Source: Actinomadura graeca
Lineage (GTDB): Bacteria > Actinomycetota > Actinomycetes > Streptosporangiales > Streptosporangiaceae
Assembly: GCF_019175365.1 (NCBI RefSeq)
Contig: NZ_CP059572.1
Span: 3,844,001-3,908,000 of the forward strand
Direction of reading: 5' to 3'
DNA length: 64,000 nucleotides
Shown here: in pieces, positions 48,680 through 60,609 of the stretch
Layout: the number at the start of each line of letters is the position of its first letter
How positions within the stretch are numbered: the stretch's first letter is position 1
The notes under the pieces: model-generated
What the model was told of the DNA's origin: nothing
Seen by the model: only the letters and a program-made list of their open reading frames with translations
Database searches by the model: none
Program-made: the position numbers and the translations under genes

Positions 48680-49840
48680 GTGGACTACGCACTCACCCCT
48701 GAACAGGAGGCGTTCCGCAAGGAGGTCTGCGACCTCCTCTCCGAGGACGCCGTCCGCGCGGAGGTCGAGGGGCTGCGGCACCGGCCCCCCGGCGCGGAGC
48801 CGGGGATGCTGGAGGTGTACCGCCGGCTCGGCGAGCGCCGCTGGCTCGCGGTGAACTGGCCCGAGGAGTACGGCGGGCTCGGCCGCGGCGTCGTCGAGAA
48901 GTCGCTCCTCACCGAGGAGCTGATCCGGCACGGCGTGCCCGACCTCGTCCACGTCGTCAGCGTGGACATCGTCGGGCTGATCCTCCAGATGGCCGGCACG
49001 CCGGAGCAGCGGCGGCGCCTGCTGCCTCCGCTCGCCCGCGGCGAGGCGTCCGCGTCCGTCCTGTACAGCGAGCCCGGCGCCGGCTCGGACCTGGCGGCGC
49101 TGCGGACCCGCGCCGAACCCGACGGCGACGGCGCCTGGCGGCTGTACGGGCGCAAGGTCTACAGCCTGAAGTCGCAGTTCGCCGACTGGGCGCTGTGCGC
49201 CGCCCGGACCAGCGAGTCCGAGGCCGCCGCCTACGGCATCACGCTCTTCGTCGTCCCGCTGCGGACGCCCGGCGTCACCGTCCGGGCGCTGCCGAGCCTG
49301 TCCGACGACGCGTTCGGCGACGTCACGCTGGAGGGCGTGCGGCTGACCCGCGACGACGTGCTCGGCCCGGTCGACGAGGGCTACCAGGTCATCAACGAGG
49401 TCATCCCGGTCGAGCGGACCGGCCTGGAGTTCCAGGCCAAGGCCCGGCGGCTGCTCGACCTGGTGGTCCGGCGGCTGCGCGAGACGGGCGGCCTGGACGA
49501 GCCCGGCACCGGGCCGCGGCTCGTCCGGCTGCACGCGCGGGCCCGCGCCGCGGAGCTGCTGTCGTGGCGGGTCGTCACCGAGCTGCGCGACGGGCGGATC
49601 GACGGCGTCCACGCGGCCATGGCCAAGTGGTACGCGACGGAGCTGTTCAAGGAGCTGACGCACACCGGGATCGAGCTGCTCGGGCTGGACGCGACGCTGT
49701 CGGCCCGCGACCCGCGCGCGCCGTGCGCGGGCGTCCTGGAGAGCGGCCACCGCGACGCCCCCGGCTACACCCTGTCCGCGGGGACGTCGGAGATCATGCA
49801 GTACCTCATCGCGTCCACCGGCCTGCGCCTGCTCACCTGA
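48680..49840 (+). CDS. Acyl-CoA dehydrogenase-like flavoprotein, first of a pair
   Basis: A 386-residue protein with the ACAD fold: LYSEPGAGSDLAALRTRAEPDG for FAD and substrate, GRKVYSLKSQFADWAL, and C-terminal YTLSAGTSEIMQYLIA, where the catalytic base region differs from classic ACADs. It follows the NRPS by 10 bases and is followed by a second ACAD. Tandem ACADs often form a heteromeric enzyme that desaturates an acyl thioester. Here it may make an alpha,beta-unsaturated amino acyl or polyketide unit. GTG start. Confidence 0.87.
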   Translation: MDYALTPEQEAFRKEVCDLLSEDAVRAEVEGLRHRPPGAEPGMLEVYRRLGERRWLAVNWPEEYGGLGRGVVEKSLLTEELIRHGVPDLVHVVSVDIVGLILQMAGTPEQRRRLLPPLARGEASASVLYSEPGAGSDLAALRTRAEPDGDGAWRLYGRKVYSLKSQFADWALCAARTSESEAAAYGITLFVVPLRTPGVTVRALPSLSDDAFGDVTLEGVRLTRDDVLGPVDEGYQVINEVIPVERTGLEFQAKARRLLDLVVRRLRETGGLDEPGTGPRLVRLHARARAAELLSWRVVTELRDGRIDGVHAAMAKWYATELFKELTHTGIELLGLDATLSARDPRAPCAGVLESGHRDAPGYTLSAGTSEIMQYLIASTGLRLLT

Positions 49841-49900
49841 CCCTTCGCCGAGACCGGCGTCTTTCCGCCCCATCTGTCTTCGCCACACTGAGGAGGAATC

Positions 49901-51040
49901 GTGCGGTTCGCACCGAGCGAGCGGCAACGAGAGATCGCCGAGCGGTTCGCACCGCTGCTCGGCGGGGAGCTGGCCGCCGCGGTCCGGCGGCTGTCCACGC
50001 GCCCGGCGGGGATCCCGCCGTCCCCCGAGGACGCGGAGGCCCGCCGGATGACCTGGCGGGCCCTGGAGCGGCTCGGCGCCGCGCGGCTCGCCCTGCCCGC
50101 CGCGCTCGGCGGCGAGGACGGCGGCCTCGCCGACGCCGTCGTCCTCGCCGAGCTGACCGGCCGCGCGCTCTACCAGAGCCCGCTGCCCGACACGCTCTTC
50201 GCGCTCGACCTGCTGCGCGGGCGCGACGAGGCGCGGACGATCGCGGACGGCGCGACCGTCGCCCTCGCCGCCCGCGACCGCGGCGACCGGACCCTCACCC
50301 GCCCGGCCCCCCTGCCCGCCGACGACGCCGGGGACCCCCGGGTGGTCCGGAGGCACGTCGCGTTCGCGGACGAGGCCGACCTCCTGCTCATCGCGGGGAC
50401 GGCCCCGGACGGCCTCCGGTGCGCGCTGCTGCCGGGCGAACACCCCGCCGTGCGCACCGAGCGCCACGAGGACATCGCCTGCGGCGACCTCCACACCGTG
50501 ACCGTGGACGCGGTCCCGCCCGACGCGTGGATCGGCGGTCCCGGGCTGGACGAGGCATGGGCCACGGCCCTCACCGCGGCACGGACCCGGCACGCCGCCT
50601 ACCTCGTGGGGCTGTCCCACGCCGCCCTCGACCTCACCACCGGGCACGCCCGCACCCGGCGCCAGTTCGGACGGAGCATCGGCAGCTTCCAGGCCATCGC
50701 GTTCCGCCTCGCCGAGATCGCGACCGACGTGGAGGCCGCGCGGATGCTCACCGGCTACGCCGCGTCCCGCGCGGACGAGGGCGACGGCGGCGCGGCCATG
50801 GCGAGCCTGGAGGCGGTCGCGGCCGCCGGGGACCTCGCCCGCCGGGCCGCCGCCGAGGCCGTCCAGATCCACGGCGCCATCGGGATGACCGACGACCACG
50901 ACGCCCAGCTGTTCTACCGGCGCGCCGCGGTCGACGCCGTGTTCCTCGGCGGCCCCGAACGGCACCGCGAGGAGGCCGCCACGTACCTGGCCGCCGAACC
51001 GTCCGGCCCTGCGGCCTGCCTGGACCACGCCTTCTCCTGA
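49901..51040 (+). CDS. Acyl-CoA dehydrogenase-like flavoprotein, second of a pair
   Basis: A 379-residue ACAD with weaker family features in its N-terminal half. The C-terminal half is clear: AAYLVGLSHAALDLTTGHARTRRQFGRSIGSFQAIAFRLAEI and VQIHGAIGMTDDHDAQLFYRR. It is a typical ACAD beta-subunit partner, as in the FadE pairs of actinobacterial steroid degradation, where two different chains share the active sites. The AGGAGG ribosome-binding site and GTG start at 49901 come 60 bases after the first ACAD. It ends the long operon. Confidence 0.86.
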   Translation: MRFAPSERQREIAERFAPLLGGELAAAVRRLSTRPAGIPPSPEDAEARRMTWRALERLGAARLALPAALGGEDGGLADAVVLAELTGRALYQSPLPDTLFALDLLRGRDEARTIADGATVALAARDRGDRTLTRPAPLPADDAGDPRVVRRHVAFADEADLLLIAGTAPDGLRCALLPGEHPAVRTERHEDIACGDLHTVTVDAVPPDAWIGGPGLDEAWATALTAARTRHAAYLVGLSHAALDLTTGHARTRRQFGRSIGSFQAIAFRLAEIATDVEAARMLTGYAASRADEGDGGAAMASLEAVAAAGDLARRAAAEAVQIHGAIGMTDDHDAQLFYRRAAVDAVFLGGPERHREEAATYLAAEPSGPAACLDHAFS

Positions 51041-51050
51041 GCGGCTCCCG

Positions 51051-52658
51051 TCACGGTCTGGCGGTCGCCAGCGTCCTCTGGTGGATCCGCGTGACGGCCC
51101 GCCGCGCCGACTCGATCGCCCCGGCCTGCCAGCCGATGAACCCGGTCAGCCACTCCCCGGCGAAGTACACCCGCCCGTGCGGCCGGTTCAGCAGGTCGTA
51201 GGCGCCGTCCGTCCAGGACGGCCACCGGACCCAGCCGGTCTCGATGTGCGGGACGCGGTCCCAGTTGACCGCGAAGCCCGAGACCAGCTCCCGCGCGTAC
51301 GCCGGGCCGTGGATCTTCACGCCCTGCGCGACGGCACGCCTGATCCGGTCCGCGGGCGCCATCGCGTCCAGCCCCTCGGTGGACGGGCCCTCGGTGTAGG
51401 CGCCGATGAGCACGCCCCGCCGGCCGTGGTAGCCGTGGCACGGGTACCAGATCTGGCCGATGTCCATATCTGTGTGCGTGAGGCCGCCGTAGATCCGCTC
51501 GTCCTGCTCCCACCAGCGGCGCCGGTACTCCAGCCCGATCTTGCTGACCGGGACGCGCGAGGGCCGCTCCAGCGCCGCCGTCACGTGCGCACCGAGGTTC
51601 GTGGGGACCCTGGCCATGATGTACGGCGGCAGCGTCGCCACGCAGTAGTCGGCGTGCTCCGTGCGCTTCCTGCCGCCGCCGTCGGTGTAGAGGACGTCCA
51701 CCCCGGACGGCAGGTCGGTCACCTCCAGCACCTGGGCACCGTACCGGATCCGGTCCGCGCCGATCCGGTCGGCGAGCGCGCGCGGGATACGGTCCATCCC
51801 GCCCACCGGCTGGAACATGACCGTCTGGAACGGCCACTCCAGGTTGAACGACAGGTCGCGGCCGATGCCGCTCGCGAGGACGTCGTGCACGGACGGCGGA
51901 GGCCCGTCGATCACGCCCGGCGGGTCGTCGGTGTCCGGCAGGACCCGGTAGCCCCGCCGGTTCGTGCCGGTGTAGGCGAGCCGGTCGCCGCTGCGGGTGA
52001 GCGCCCCGAAATCCTCCAGGAACGCTAGGAGCCTTTCCCTGTCGTCGCGGCCCAGTTCCTTGTCCAGTGCGCCCTGGTCGGTGGCCTTGGCGAGCAGCTC
52101 GGACACGTGCCCGAACACGTCCGCCTTGGCCTTCCTGTTCTCGATCCGGCGCCGCGACAGCGGCCCGCCGTTCTCGTAGTAGACGCAGGCGTTGCAGTTG
52201 TCGAGGCTGAACGGCTCGATCGGGATGCCCAGCTCCCGGCAGTAGTCGAGGGTCACCATGAACTGGGCGATGCGGGCCGGGCCCGCGTTCATGTACTCGC
52301 CATCGGCGAAGCGCGCCCGCTGGCGGTGCCCGGTGATCTCCTTCTCGGCGGTGCCGCCGCGGACCGTCCAGTTGCGTCCGCCCGGCCTGTCCTTGGCCTC
52401 CAGGACGAGGCACTCGTACCCCGCCTTGCGCAGCTCGTACGCCGTCGCCAGGCCGGTCACGCCGCCGCCGAGGACCACCACCCGCGGCGGGCGCGCGCCC
52501 CGGAGCGCGAGGTCGCCGGGCCGCGGCGGCTCGAAGGGCGCCGGGTTCGCCGCCGCCGTCGGCGCGAGGCCGAGCGCGCCCATCGCGCCGAACAACGCGC
52601 CGGAACCGCCCGCGGCGCCGACGGACTCCAGAAAGGACCTCCGCGTCACGCCGCCCAT
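51051..52658 (-). CDS. Tat-exported flavin amine oxidase (L-amino acid/monoamine oxidase family)
   Basis: A 535-residue FAD enzyme. The N-terminus has a Tat signal (TRRSFLESVGAAGG, then a hydrophobic stretch). The dinucleotide loop is VVLGGGVTGLATAYELRKAG at about 62, RPGGRNWTVRGG follows, and the C-terminal FAD contact is VYFAGEWLTGFIGWQAGAIES. It oxidises an amine or alpha-amino acid to an imine with H2O2 outside the cytoplasm. It converges on the ACAD pair, ending 10 bases from it, and faces a transporter on the other side. Its role in the pathway is uncertain. Confidence 0.88.
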   Translation of the reverse strand: MGGVTRRSFLESVGAAGGSGALFGAMGALGLAPTAAANPAPFEPPRPGDLALRGARPPRVVVLGGGVTGLATAYELRKAGYECLVLEAKDRPGGRNWTVRGGTAEKEITGHRQRARFADGEYMNAGPARIAQFMVTLDYCRELGIPIEPFSLDNCNACVYYENGGPLSRRRIENRKAKADVFGHVSELLAKATDQGALDKELGRDDRERLLAFLEDFGALTRSGDRLAYTGTNRRGYRVLPDTDDPPGVIDGPPPSVHDVLASGIGRDLSFNLEWPFQTVMFQPVGGMDRIPRALADRIGADRIRYGAQVLEVTDLPSGVDVLYTDGGGRKRTEHADYCVATLPPYIMARVPTNLGAHVTAALERPSRVPVSKIGLEYRRRWWEQDERIYGGLTHTDMDIGQIWYPCHGYHGRRGVLIGAYTEGPSTEGLDAMAPADRIRRAVAQGVKIHGPAYARELVSGFAVNWDRVPHIETGWVRWPSWTDGAYDLLNRPHGRVYFAGEWLTGFIGWQAGAIESARRAVTRIHQRTLATARP

Positions 52659-52779
52659 GAAGAACCTCCGATCCGGGGCGCGGAAAGTGCAATTCGATTA
52701 CATCGGACGGCGCCATTACCGGACAGCGGCGTGATTCTGAACCGCGCGGCGGAATATCATTCTCCTGACGACGGCGGCG

Positions 52780-53775
52780 TCATCGGCGTGACGCTTCGTC
52801 CTCCCGCTTTGCGCCTTTTCCCGAGGTGACCGTCGCCAGATAGAGGGCGAGCAGCACGACGGCGCAGCCCAGCAGCTGGAGCGGCGTCGGCCGCTCGCCC
52901 AGGATGAGCGCGCCGAGCAGCACCGACCCGACCGGCTGGATGAGCAGCAGCGCCGCGCCCACCTCGGCGGGCAGGTGCGGCAGCGCGCCGCCGATGAGCA
53001 GGTAGCTGGCGACCTGCCCGGTCAGCGCGATGCCCAGCAGCCACCCGAACGGCGCCCAGCCCGGCGCGAGGTCCAGGCCGTGCCAGAACGGCCCCACCAG
53101 CAGCGCGACCAGCCCGGACACGGCCGCCGACTCCGTCACCGGCACGATGATCCGGTCCGCGTCACCCGCCTGCCGCAGCAGGAACAGGAACGCCGCGTAG
53201 CACAGCGCCGCAGCCGCGGAGTACACGGCGCCCAGCACCGGGTCGTCCCCGGACGCGCCCTCCCCCACCAGCCCCCCGGCGAGCGCCACCCCGGCGAGCA
53301 TCACCGGGACGATCGCCGCGAACATCCGCCCCGGCCGCTCCCGCAGGAAGATCCAGCCCAGCAGCGGGACGAGCACCACCTGCGCGTTCACGATGACGGT
53401 CGCGATCCCGGCGCCGCTGTTGGCGATGCCCTCGTTCCACAGCAGGATGTCGCCCGCGAGCATCACCCCCGCCAGCAGCGCCATGGGCCGGGACCGGCGG
53501 GGACGCGGCGGCTGGGGGCGGCGGCGCTCGGAGACCGCCAGCGGGATCAGCACCGGCATCGACAGCAGCCCGCGGAAGAACGTGATGGTCCCGGTGGAGG
53601 TCCCGGCGAGCGGGATGAACACCGACGACAGCGCCACGCACACCGCCCCCGCGATCAGCGACGGCACGGGACGGCGCGTCGTCACGTCCCTGAGCCGTCC
53701 CGGCACCGACCGGGCGGACCCGTCCCGGTCCCGGTCCCGTCCGTGTGCCGCCGTGATCGTGCCGCGCTTCGGCAT
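52780..53775 (-). CDS. EamA-family (DMT) transporter
   Basis: A 331-residue protein with ten predicted helices in two EamA repeats: GAGIATVIVNAQVVLVPLLG and LPAEVGAALLLIQPVGSVLLGALILGERPTPLQLLG are the conserved loop-helix signatures. The first 30 residues are charged and may not be part of the mature fold; an internal start is possible. DMT proteins export metabolites, amino acids or drugs. It lies at the boundary between the cluster and general chromosome. Confidence 0.87.
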   Translation of the reverse strand: MPKRGTITAAHGRDRDRDGSARSVPGRLRDVTTRRPVPSLIAGAVCVALSSVFIPLAGTSTGTITFFRGLLSMPVLIPLAVSERRRPQPPRPRRSRPMALLAGVMLAGDILLWNEGIANSGAGIATVIVNAQVVLVPLLGWIFLRERPGRMFAAIVPVMLAGVALAGGLVGEGASGDDPVLGAVYSAAAALCYAAFLFLLRQAGDADRIIVPVTESAAVSGLVALLVGPFWHGLDLAPGWAPFGWLLGIALTGQVASYLLIGGALPHLPAEVGAALLLIQPVGSVLLGALILGERPTPLQLLGCAVVLLALYLATVTSGKGAKREDEASRR

Positions 53776-53860
53776 CGTCCCGCCCTCCGCGGTCGCCTCT
53801 GCCGCCCGGCGATGGCCGCCGGTGACTCGCCCTACCCCGCCCCCGGAGGGGCATTCCGCC

Positions 53861-55420
53861 CTACGCGCCCGCCCGCCGGATCTTGGCCTCGACCAGGTGC
53901 GGGCCCGGCTCGGCGAACGCGGCCCGCAGCGCCCCGCCCAGTTCTTTGGCGGTGGCGGCGCGCGCGGCGGGGACGCCGAGCGCCTCGGCCACGCCGACCC
54001 AGTCGGGCCCCGGCCGGTCCAGGGACAGCAGCGCCTCGGAGGAGGGCCCGACCCCCTCGGCCTTGTCCACCTCCCATTTGACGATCTCGTACCCGGCGTT
54101 GTCGCAGATGACCGTGGTGACGTCCAGGTTCTCGCGGGCCTGCGTCCACAGCGCCTGGACGGTGTAGAGCGCGCTGCCGTCCCCCTCGATCAGCAGGACG
54201 GGACGGTCCGGGCAGGCGACCGCCGCTCCCGTCGCCAGCGGCAGCCCGTGCCCGATGGCCCCGCCGGTCGGGGCCACCATGCAGGTGTGCGGGGGCGCCG
54301 CCTCCGCCGCCCGGTGGTACCCGAAGCCCGACGTCAGCGACTCGTCCACCACGATCGCGTCGGCGGGCTGCGCGGCGGCCACGGCGGCGGCGAACGTCTC
54401 CGGGGTCAGCGGGCCGGACGGGACGGCGGGCGGCCCCGCCCGCCGTCCCGTCCGCTCCGCGGGGGCCGCGCCGACCCGGTCGGCGAGCCGCTCCAGCGCG
54501 TCCACGGCGTCGTCAAGGCAGTCCTGCGGGGCACCGGCGAGGACCCGCAGGTCCGCGCCGTCCGGGACGAAGCCGCTCGGCCGCCCCGCGTACCCGAACG
54601 AGCTGACCGGCTCGCGCGCGCCCGCGAGGACGACCGCCGACACGTCCGCCAGCATCGCGGCGGCGTCGTCGTAGGGGTGCGGGAGCCGCGCCGGCGCGGG
54701 CAGTGCGCCGCCGCGCTCGATCCGCGCCGGGAACGTCTCGTGGACGAGGCGGCAGCCGGTGGCGCGGGCCACGGCGCCCGCGGCGAGCAGACCCTCCCGG
54801 GACAGGGCGCCGCCGCCGAGGAAGAGCACCGCCGTCCCCCCGCGGCGCAGCGCGTCCGCCGCCCTCGCGACACGGTCCCCATCGACCGGGCGGCGCCTGC
54901 GGAGCGCGGCGTCGGCGCCCGGCTCCCGGACCTCCTGCCGCGCGAGGTCCGCGGGGACGGCGAGACACGCCGGCCCCCGGGCGGACTCCCCGATCGCGTC
55001 CGCCATGTCCCGGGCCATCCCCTCCGCCGACTCGCATCTCCCCACATGCGCGCAGAACGGGTCCGCCACGGCGGGGACGTCCGTGGTCAGCGGCGCGTCC
55101 GCGGCGGCGTGCCAGGTGGCCTGGTCGCCGACGACGACCACCGCGGGCGTGCCCGCCCGGCGCGCGTTGTGCAGGGACGCCAGGCCGTTCGCCAGGCCGG
55201 GCCCGCAGTGCAGCACGGCCAGCGCGGGCCGGCCCGTCATCCGCCCGTAGCCGTCGGCGGCGCCGGTGCAGACCGCCTCGTGCGGCCCGAGCACCGGCCT
55301 GATCGCGGGGACCCGGTCGAGCGCGCCCGCGAGTGGCACCTCGCTCGTCCCCAGATTGGCGAAGCACACGTCCGCGCCCGCGGCGGCGGCCGTCCTCATC
55401 AGGCTTTCAGCGCCGTTCAT
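53861..55420 (-). CDS. ThDP-dependent enzyme, acetolactate synthase/benzoylformate decarboxylase-like
   Basis: A 519-residue protein with the ThDP-fold order: N-terminal pyrimidine domain with catalytic Glu48 (GPHEAVCTGAADGYGR), central domain, and C-terminal pyrophosphate domain with GDG...DN (EGDGSALYTVQALW to VICDNAGYEIV). The type fits acetolactate synthase large-subunit homologues of unknown substrate, which often carry out 2-ketoacid decarboxylation or carboligation. No small regulatory subunit or partner gene is adjacent. It is divergent from the symporter operon. Confidence 0.85.
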   Translation of the reverse strand: MNGAESLMRTAAAAGADVCFANLGTSEVPLAGALDRVPAIRPVLGPHEAVCTGAADGYGRMTGRPALAVLHCGPGLANGLASLHNARRAGTPAVVVVGDQATWHAAADAPLTTDVPAVADPFCAHVGRCESAEGMARDMADAIGESARGPACLAVPADLARQEVREPGADAALRRRRPVDGDRVARAADALRRGGTAVLFLGGGALSREGLLAAGAVARATGCRLVHETFPARIERGGALPAPARLPHPYDDAAAMLADVSAVVLAGAREPVSSFGYAGRPSGFVPDGADLRVLAGAPQDCLDDAVDALERLADRVGAAPAERTGRRAGPPAVPSGPLTPETFAAAVAAAQPADAIVVDESLTSGFGYHRAAEAAPPHTCMVAPTGGAIGHGLPLATGAAVACPDRPVLLIEGDGSALYTVQALWTQARENLDVTTVICDNAGYEIVKWEVDKAEGVGPSSEALLSLDRPGPDWVGVAEALGVPAARAATAKELGGALRAAFAEPGPHLVEAKIRRAGA

Positions 55421-55586
55421 CGTCCCTTTCCGTCCGTCGGAGAAAAAGGCATCTCCCAGAAAGCCATCCTCGGACGCGGCGTCCCATGCCGCTGTAGCGT
55501 GACGACGAAATCCGGCGTTCTCGAATCATCACCATGACGACCGGATCCAGGTGGACGGCCGCTTCGTCCGGGAATGTTCCGGCCCT

Positions 55587-55760
55587 ATGAAGGCTCTGCT
55601 CCTGCTGCCGCCGATCGGCCTGCTCGTCCCGGCGTTCTACGACCGCCGGTCGCCGGAACTGTTCTCCGTCCCGTTCTTCTACTGGTACCAGCTCGCCTGG
55701 GTGCCGATCACGGTCGCGCTGCTCGTCCTGGTGTACCGCGCCACGAGGGACGAGCGATGA
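55587..55760 (+). CDS. DUF3311 small membrane protein, symporter accessory
   Basis: A 57-residue protein with two membrane segments (LLLLPPIGLLVPAFY and FYWYQLAWVPITVALLVLVY). DUF3311 proteins normally sit directly before a sodium/solute symporter gene, as here: the next start overlaps this stop by ATGA. The frame also permits an upstream start at 55551, but the segment before Met55587 is charged and not family-like. Confidence 0.82.
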   Translation: MKALLLLPPIGLLVPAFYDRRSPELFSVPFFYWYQLAWVPITVALLVLVYRATRDER

Positions 55761-57343
55761 AGTGGACCGAGCTGACGATCCTCGTCGTCGCGTTCACGCT
55801 CGTCACCGTGATGGGCTTCGCCGCGTCCCGGTGGCGCCGCGCCGACGACCCCGAGCACCTGGACGAGTGGGGGCTCGGCGGCCGCGACTTCGGGTCGTGG
55901 CTGTCCTGGTTCCTCATCGGCGGCGACTTCTACACCGCCTACACGTTCGTGTCCGTGCCCGCGCTGCTGTTCGCGACCGGCGCCGCCGGGTTCTTCCCGC
56001 TGCCCTACTCGATCATCGTCTACCCGATGGTGCTGCTGGTGCTGCCCCGGCTCTGGGAGGTCGCGCGGCGGCACGGGCACGTCACCACCGCCGACTTCGT
56101 CCGGGCGCGGCACGGCTCCGGCACGCTCGCCCTGCTCGTCGCCCTCACCGGCATCGTCGCCACGATGCCCTACATCGCGCTCCAGCTGGTGGGCATCCAG
56201 GCCGTCCTGAAGGCCACGGGCGTGCACGGCGAGTGGCCGATCGTCATCGCGTTCGCCGTCCTCGCCGCCTACACCTACCGGTCCGGGCTGCGGGCGCCCG
56301 CGCTGATCGCCTTCGTCAAGGACGCCCTGATCTTCGTGGTGGTGCTCGCCGCGGTGATCTACGTGCCGATGCGGCTCGGCGGCTGGGACGCCGTCTTCGA
56401 CGCCGCCGACCGCAAGTACGCCGGGACCCCCGGTACCGCCGACGGCACCGTGCTCGGCGCGTCCGCCGGGCTCGGCTACTCGACGCTCGCGCTCGGCTCG
56501 GCCGCCGCGCTGTTCCTGTACCCGCACTCGGTCACCGGCGTCCTGGCCGCGGGCGACCGCGGCGCGGTGCGCCGCACCACGGCCGCGCTCCCCGCCTACT
56601 CACTGCTGCTCGGGCTGCTCGCGCTCCTCGGCTACATGGCGATCGCCGCCGGCGTGCAGCCGATGACCTCGGACGGGCGGCCCGACCCGAACACCGTCGT
56701 CCCGCTGCTCTACGACAAGATGTTCCCGAACTGGTTCGCGGGCATCGCCTTCACCGCCATCGGCGTCAGCGCCCTCGTCCCCGCGGCCATCATGTCCATC
56801 GCCGCGGCGAACCTGTTCACCCGCAACGTCTACAAGGAGTACCTGCGCCGCGACGCCTCCCCCGCCGCCGAGGCCCGCGCCGCCCGCGTGACGTCGCTGA
56901 CCGTCAAGGCCGGCGCCGTCGCCGTGATCGTCCTGCTGGACCCGCAGTTCTCCATCGACCTCCAGCTGATCGGCGGGGTCATCGTGCTCCAGACCCTGCC
57001 GTCGGTCCTCCTCGGCCTCTGCTCCCGCGCACCGCACCGCTGGGCGCTGATCGCGGGCTGGACGGCGGGGATGGCCAGCGGCCTGTGGATGCTGTACGTC
57101 ACCCCGGCCGTCGAGGCGGCGACCGGACGCGTCGTCCACGCGCACTGGGGCGGCGCCCAGTTCGCCCTCGACCGCCTCGGCCTCTCCACCGGCCTGACCG
57201 TCTACGCGGGCGTCCTCGCGGTCCTCGTCAACCTGGCCGTCACGTTCCTGCTGACCCCCGTCATGCGGCGTGTGGGGGTCCCGGACGGTGAGGATCTCAC
57301 CGCCCCGGACCCCGCCCCCGTTGCACACCCGCTCCCCCGATAG
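55757..57343 (+). CDS. Sodium:solute symporter (SSS), monocarboxylate-permease-like
   Basis: A 528-residue transporter with about 13 helices. DEWGLGGRDFGSWLSWFLIGGDFYTAYTFVSVPALLF is the N-terminal core of the SSS family; ALLGYMAIAAGVQ and ANLFTRNVYKEY follow later. The DUF3311-SSS pair resembles the actinobacterial MctB/MctC-type uptake system for short carboxylates. Na+-driven uptake of a carboxylate or amino acid is likely. It seems to be a chromosomal uptake system next to, and not within, the cluster. Confidence 0.86.
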   Translation: MKWTELTILVVAFTLVTVMGFAASRWRRADDPEHLDEWGLGGRDFGSWLSWFLIGGDFYTAYTFVSVPALLFATGAAGFFPLPYSIIVYPMVLLVLPRLWEVARRHGHVTTADFVRARHGSGTLALLVALTGIVATMPYIALQLVGIQAVLKATGVHGEWPIVIAFAVLAAYTYRSGLRAPALIAFVKDALIFVVVLAAVIYVPMRLGGWDAVFDAADRKYAGTPGTADGTVLGASAGLGYSTLALGSAAALFLYPHSVTGVLAAGDRGAVRRTTAALPAYSLLLGLLALLGYMAIAAGVQPMTSDGRPDPNTVVPLLYDKMFPNWFAGIAFTAIGVSALVPAAIMSIAAANLFTRNVYKEYLRRDASPAAEARAARVTSLTVKAGAVAVIVLLDPQFSIDLQLIGGVIVLQTLPSVLLGLCSRAPHRWALIAGWTAGMASGLWMLYVTPAVEAATGRVVHAHWGGAQFALDRLGLSTGLTVYAGVLAVLVNLAVTFLLTPVMRRVGVPDGEDLTAPDPAPVAHPLPR

Positions 57344-57359
57344 GCCGGCGCACGCCGGA

Positions 57360-57794
57360 TCAGCGCGACAGGGCCGGCCCGGCGTGGGCCGGAGCCGGGT
57401 CCGCGCCCCGGACGGTGAAGAAGCCGACCAGGGCCGCCAGCGTCGCGATCCCCTCACCGATGAGGCTGATCGTCTTGTCGCCGTACCAGTGCGGGTCGTA
57501 CATGGCCGGGATGGGCCCGAGCCGCCCGACGTCGACGGAGTAGTAGAGGACGAGGGCGCCGACGGCGCTCGCCGCGACGAGGAACGCGACCGCGTACGTC
57601 CACCGGCGCGCCCAGACCAGGACGAGCAGCCCCGCCGCCGCGGCGAGGAGCGCCTGAGCGCGGAAGAGGTCGTCGCCGGGGATGGTGCCGCTCGCGGCGT
57701 TGGGCCCGGGGGCCATGTCAGGCGCGAAACGCCAATGCACGAAGGCGTCGGCCGCGAGCCCCGCGGCCACGAGTACACGAAGAAGGACTCCCAT
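57360..57794 (-). CDS. Small four-helix membrane protein, function unknown
   Basis: A 144-residue protein from ATG 57794 with four hydrophobic stretches: VLLRVLVAAGLAADAFVHW, LLAAAAGLLVLVWA, AVAFLVAASAVGALVLYY and ISLIGEGIATLAALVGFF. The FVHWRFAPDM segment recalls the actinobacterial DUF/DoxX-like group of unknown role. It converges on the symporter (16 bases apart) and lies beside clpC. Confidence 0.75.
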   Translation of the reverse strand: MGVLLRVLVAAGLAADAFVHWRFAPDMAPGPNAASGTIPGDDLFRAQALLAAAAGLLVLVWARRWTYAVAFLVAASAVGALVLYYSVDVGRLGPIPAMYDPHWYGDKTISLIGEGIATLAALVGFFTVRGADPAPAHAGPALSR

Positions 57795-57859
57795 ACCCCT
57801 TGCACGTCCGGCCAGGCCCGCGCGGATCAACGGAACCGGAAAGGATCTCGGCCGGATGC

Positions 57860-60415
<2,556 letters not shown>

Positions 60416-60609
60416 CTGCGGAAACCTCCCCCGTTTCCCGTCCGGACGTCGCGACCGTCAGGGTCGTGCCCACCGCTCCGCACCGGAAACCCCAGGCGGC
60501 GCAGGCGCCCGTTCGGTCCGCCGGAGCCGGCCGGCTGGAGTACTGTCGGTGATGGAACGGACGCCCAGCGCGTCCGCCGACTCGTCGGGCCGACTCACCT
60601 GGATGGGGC

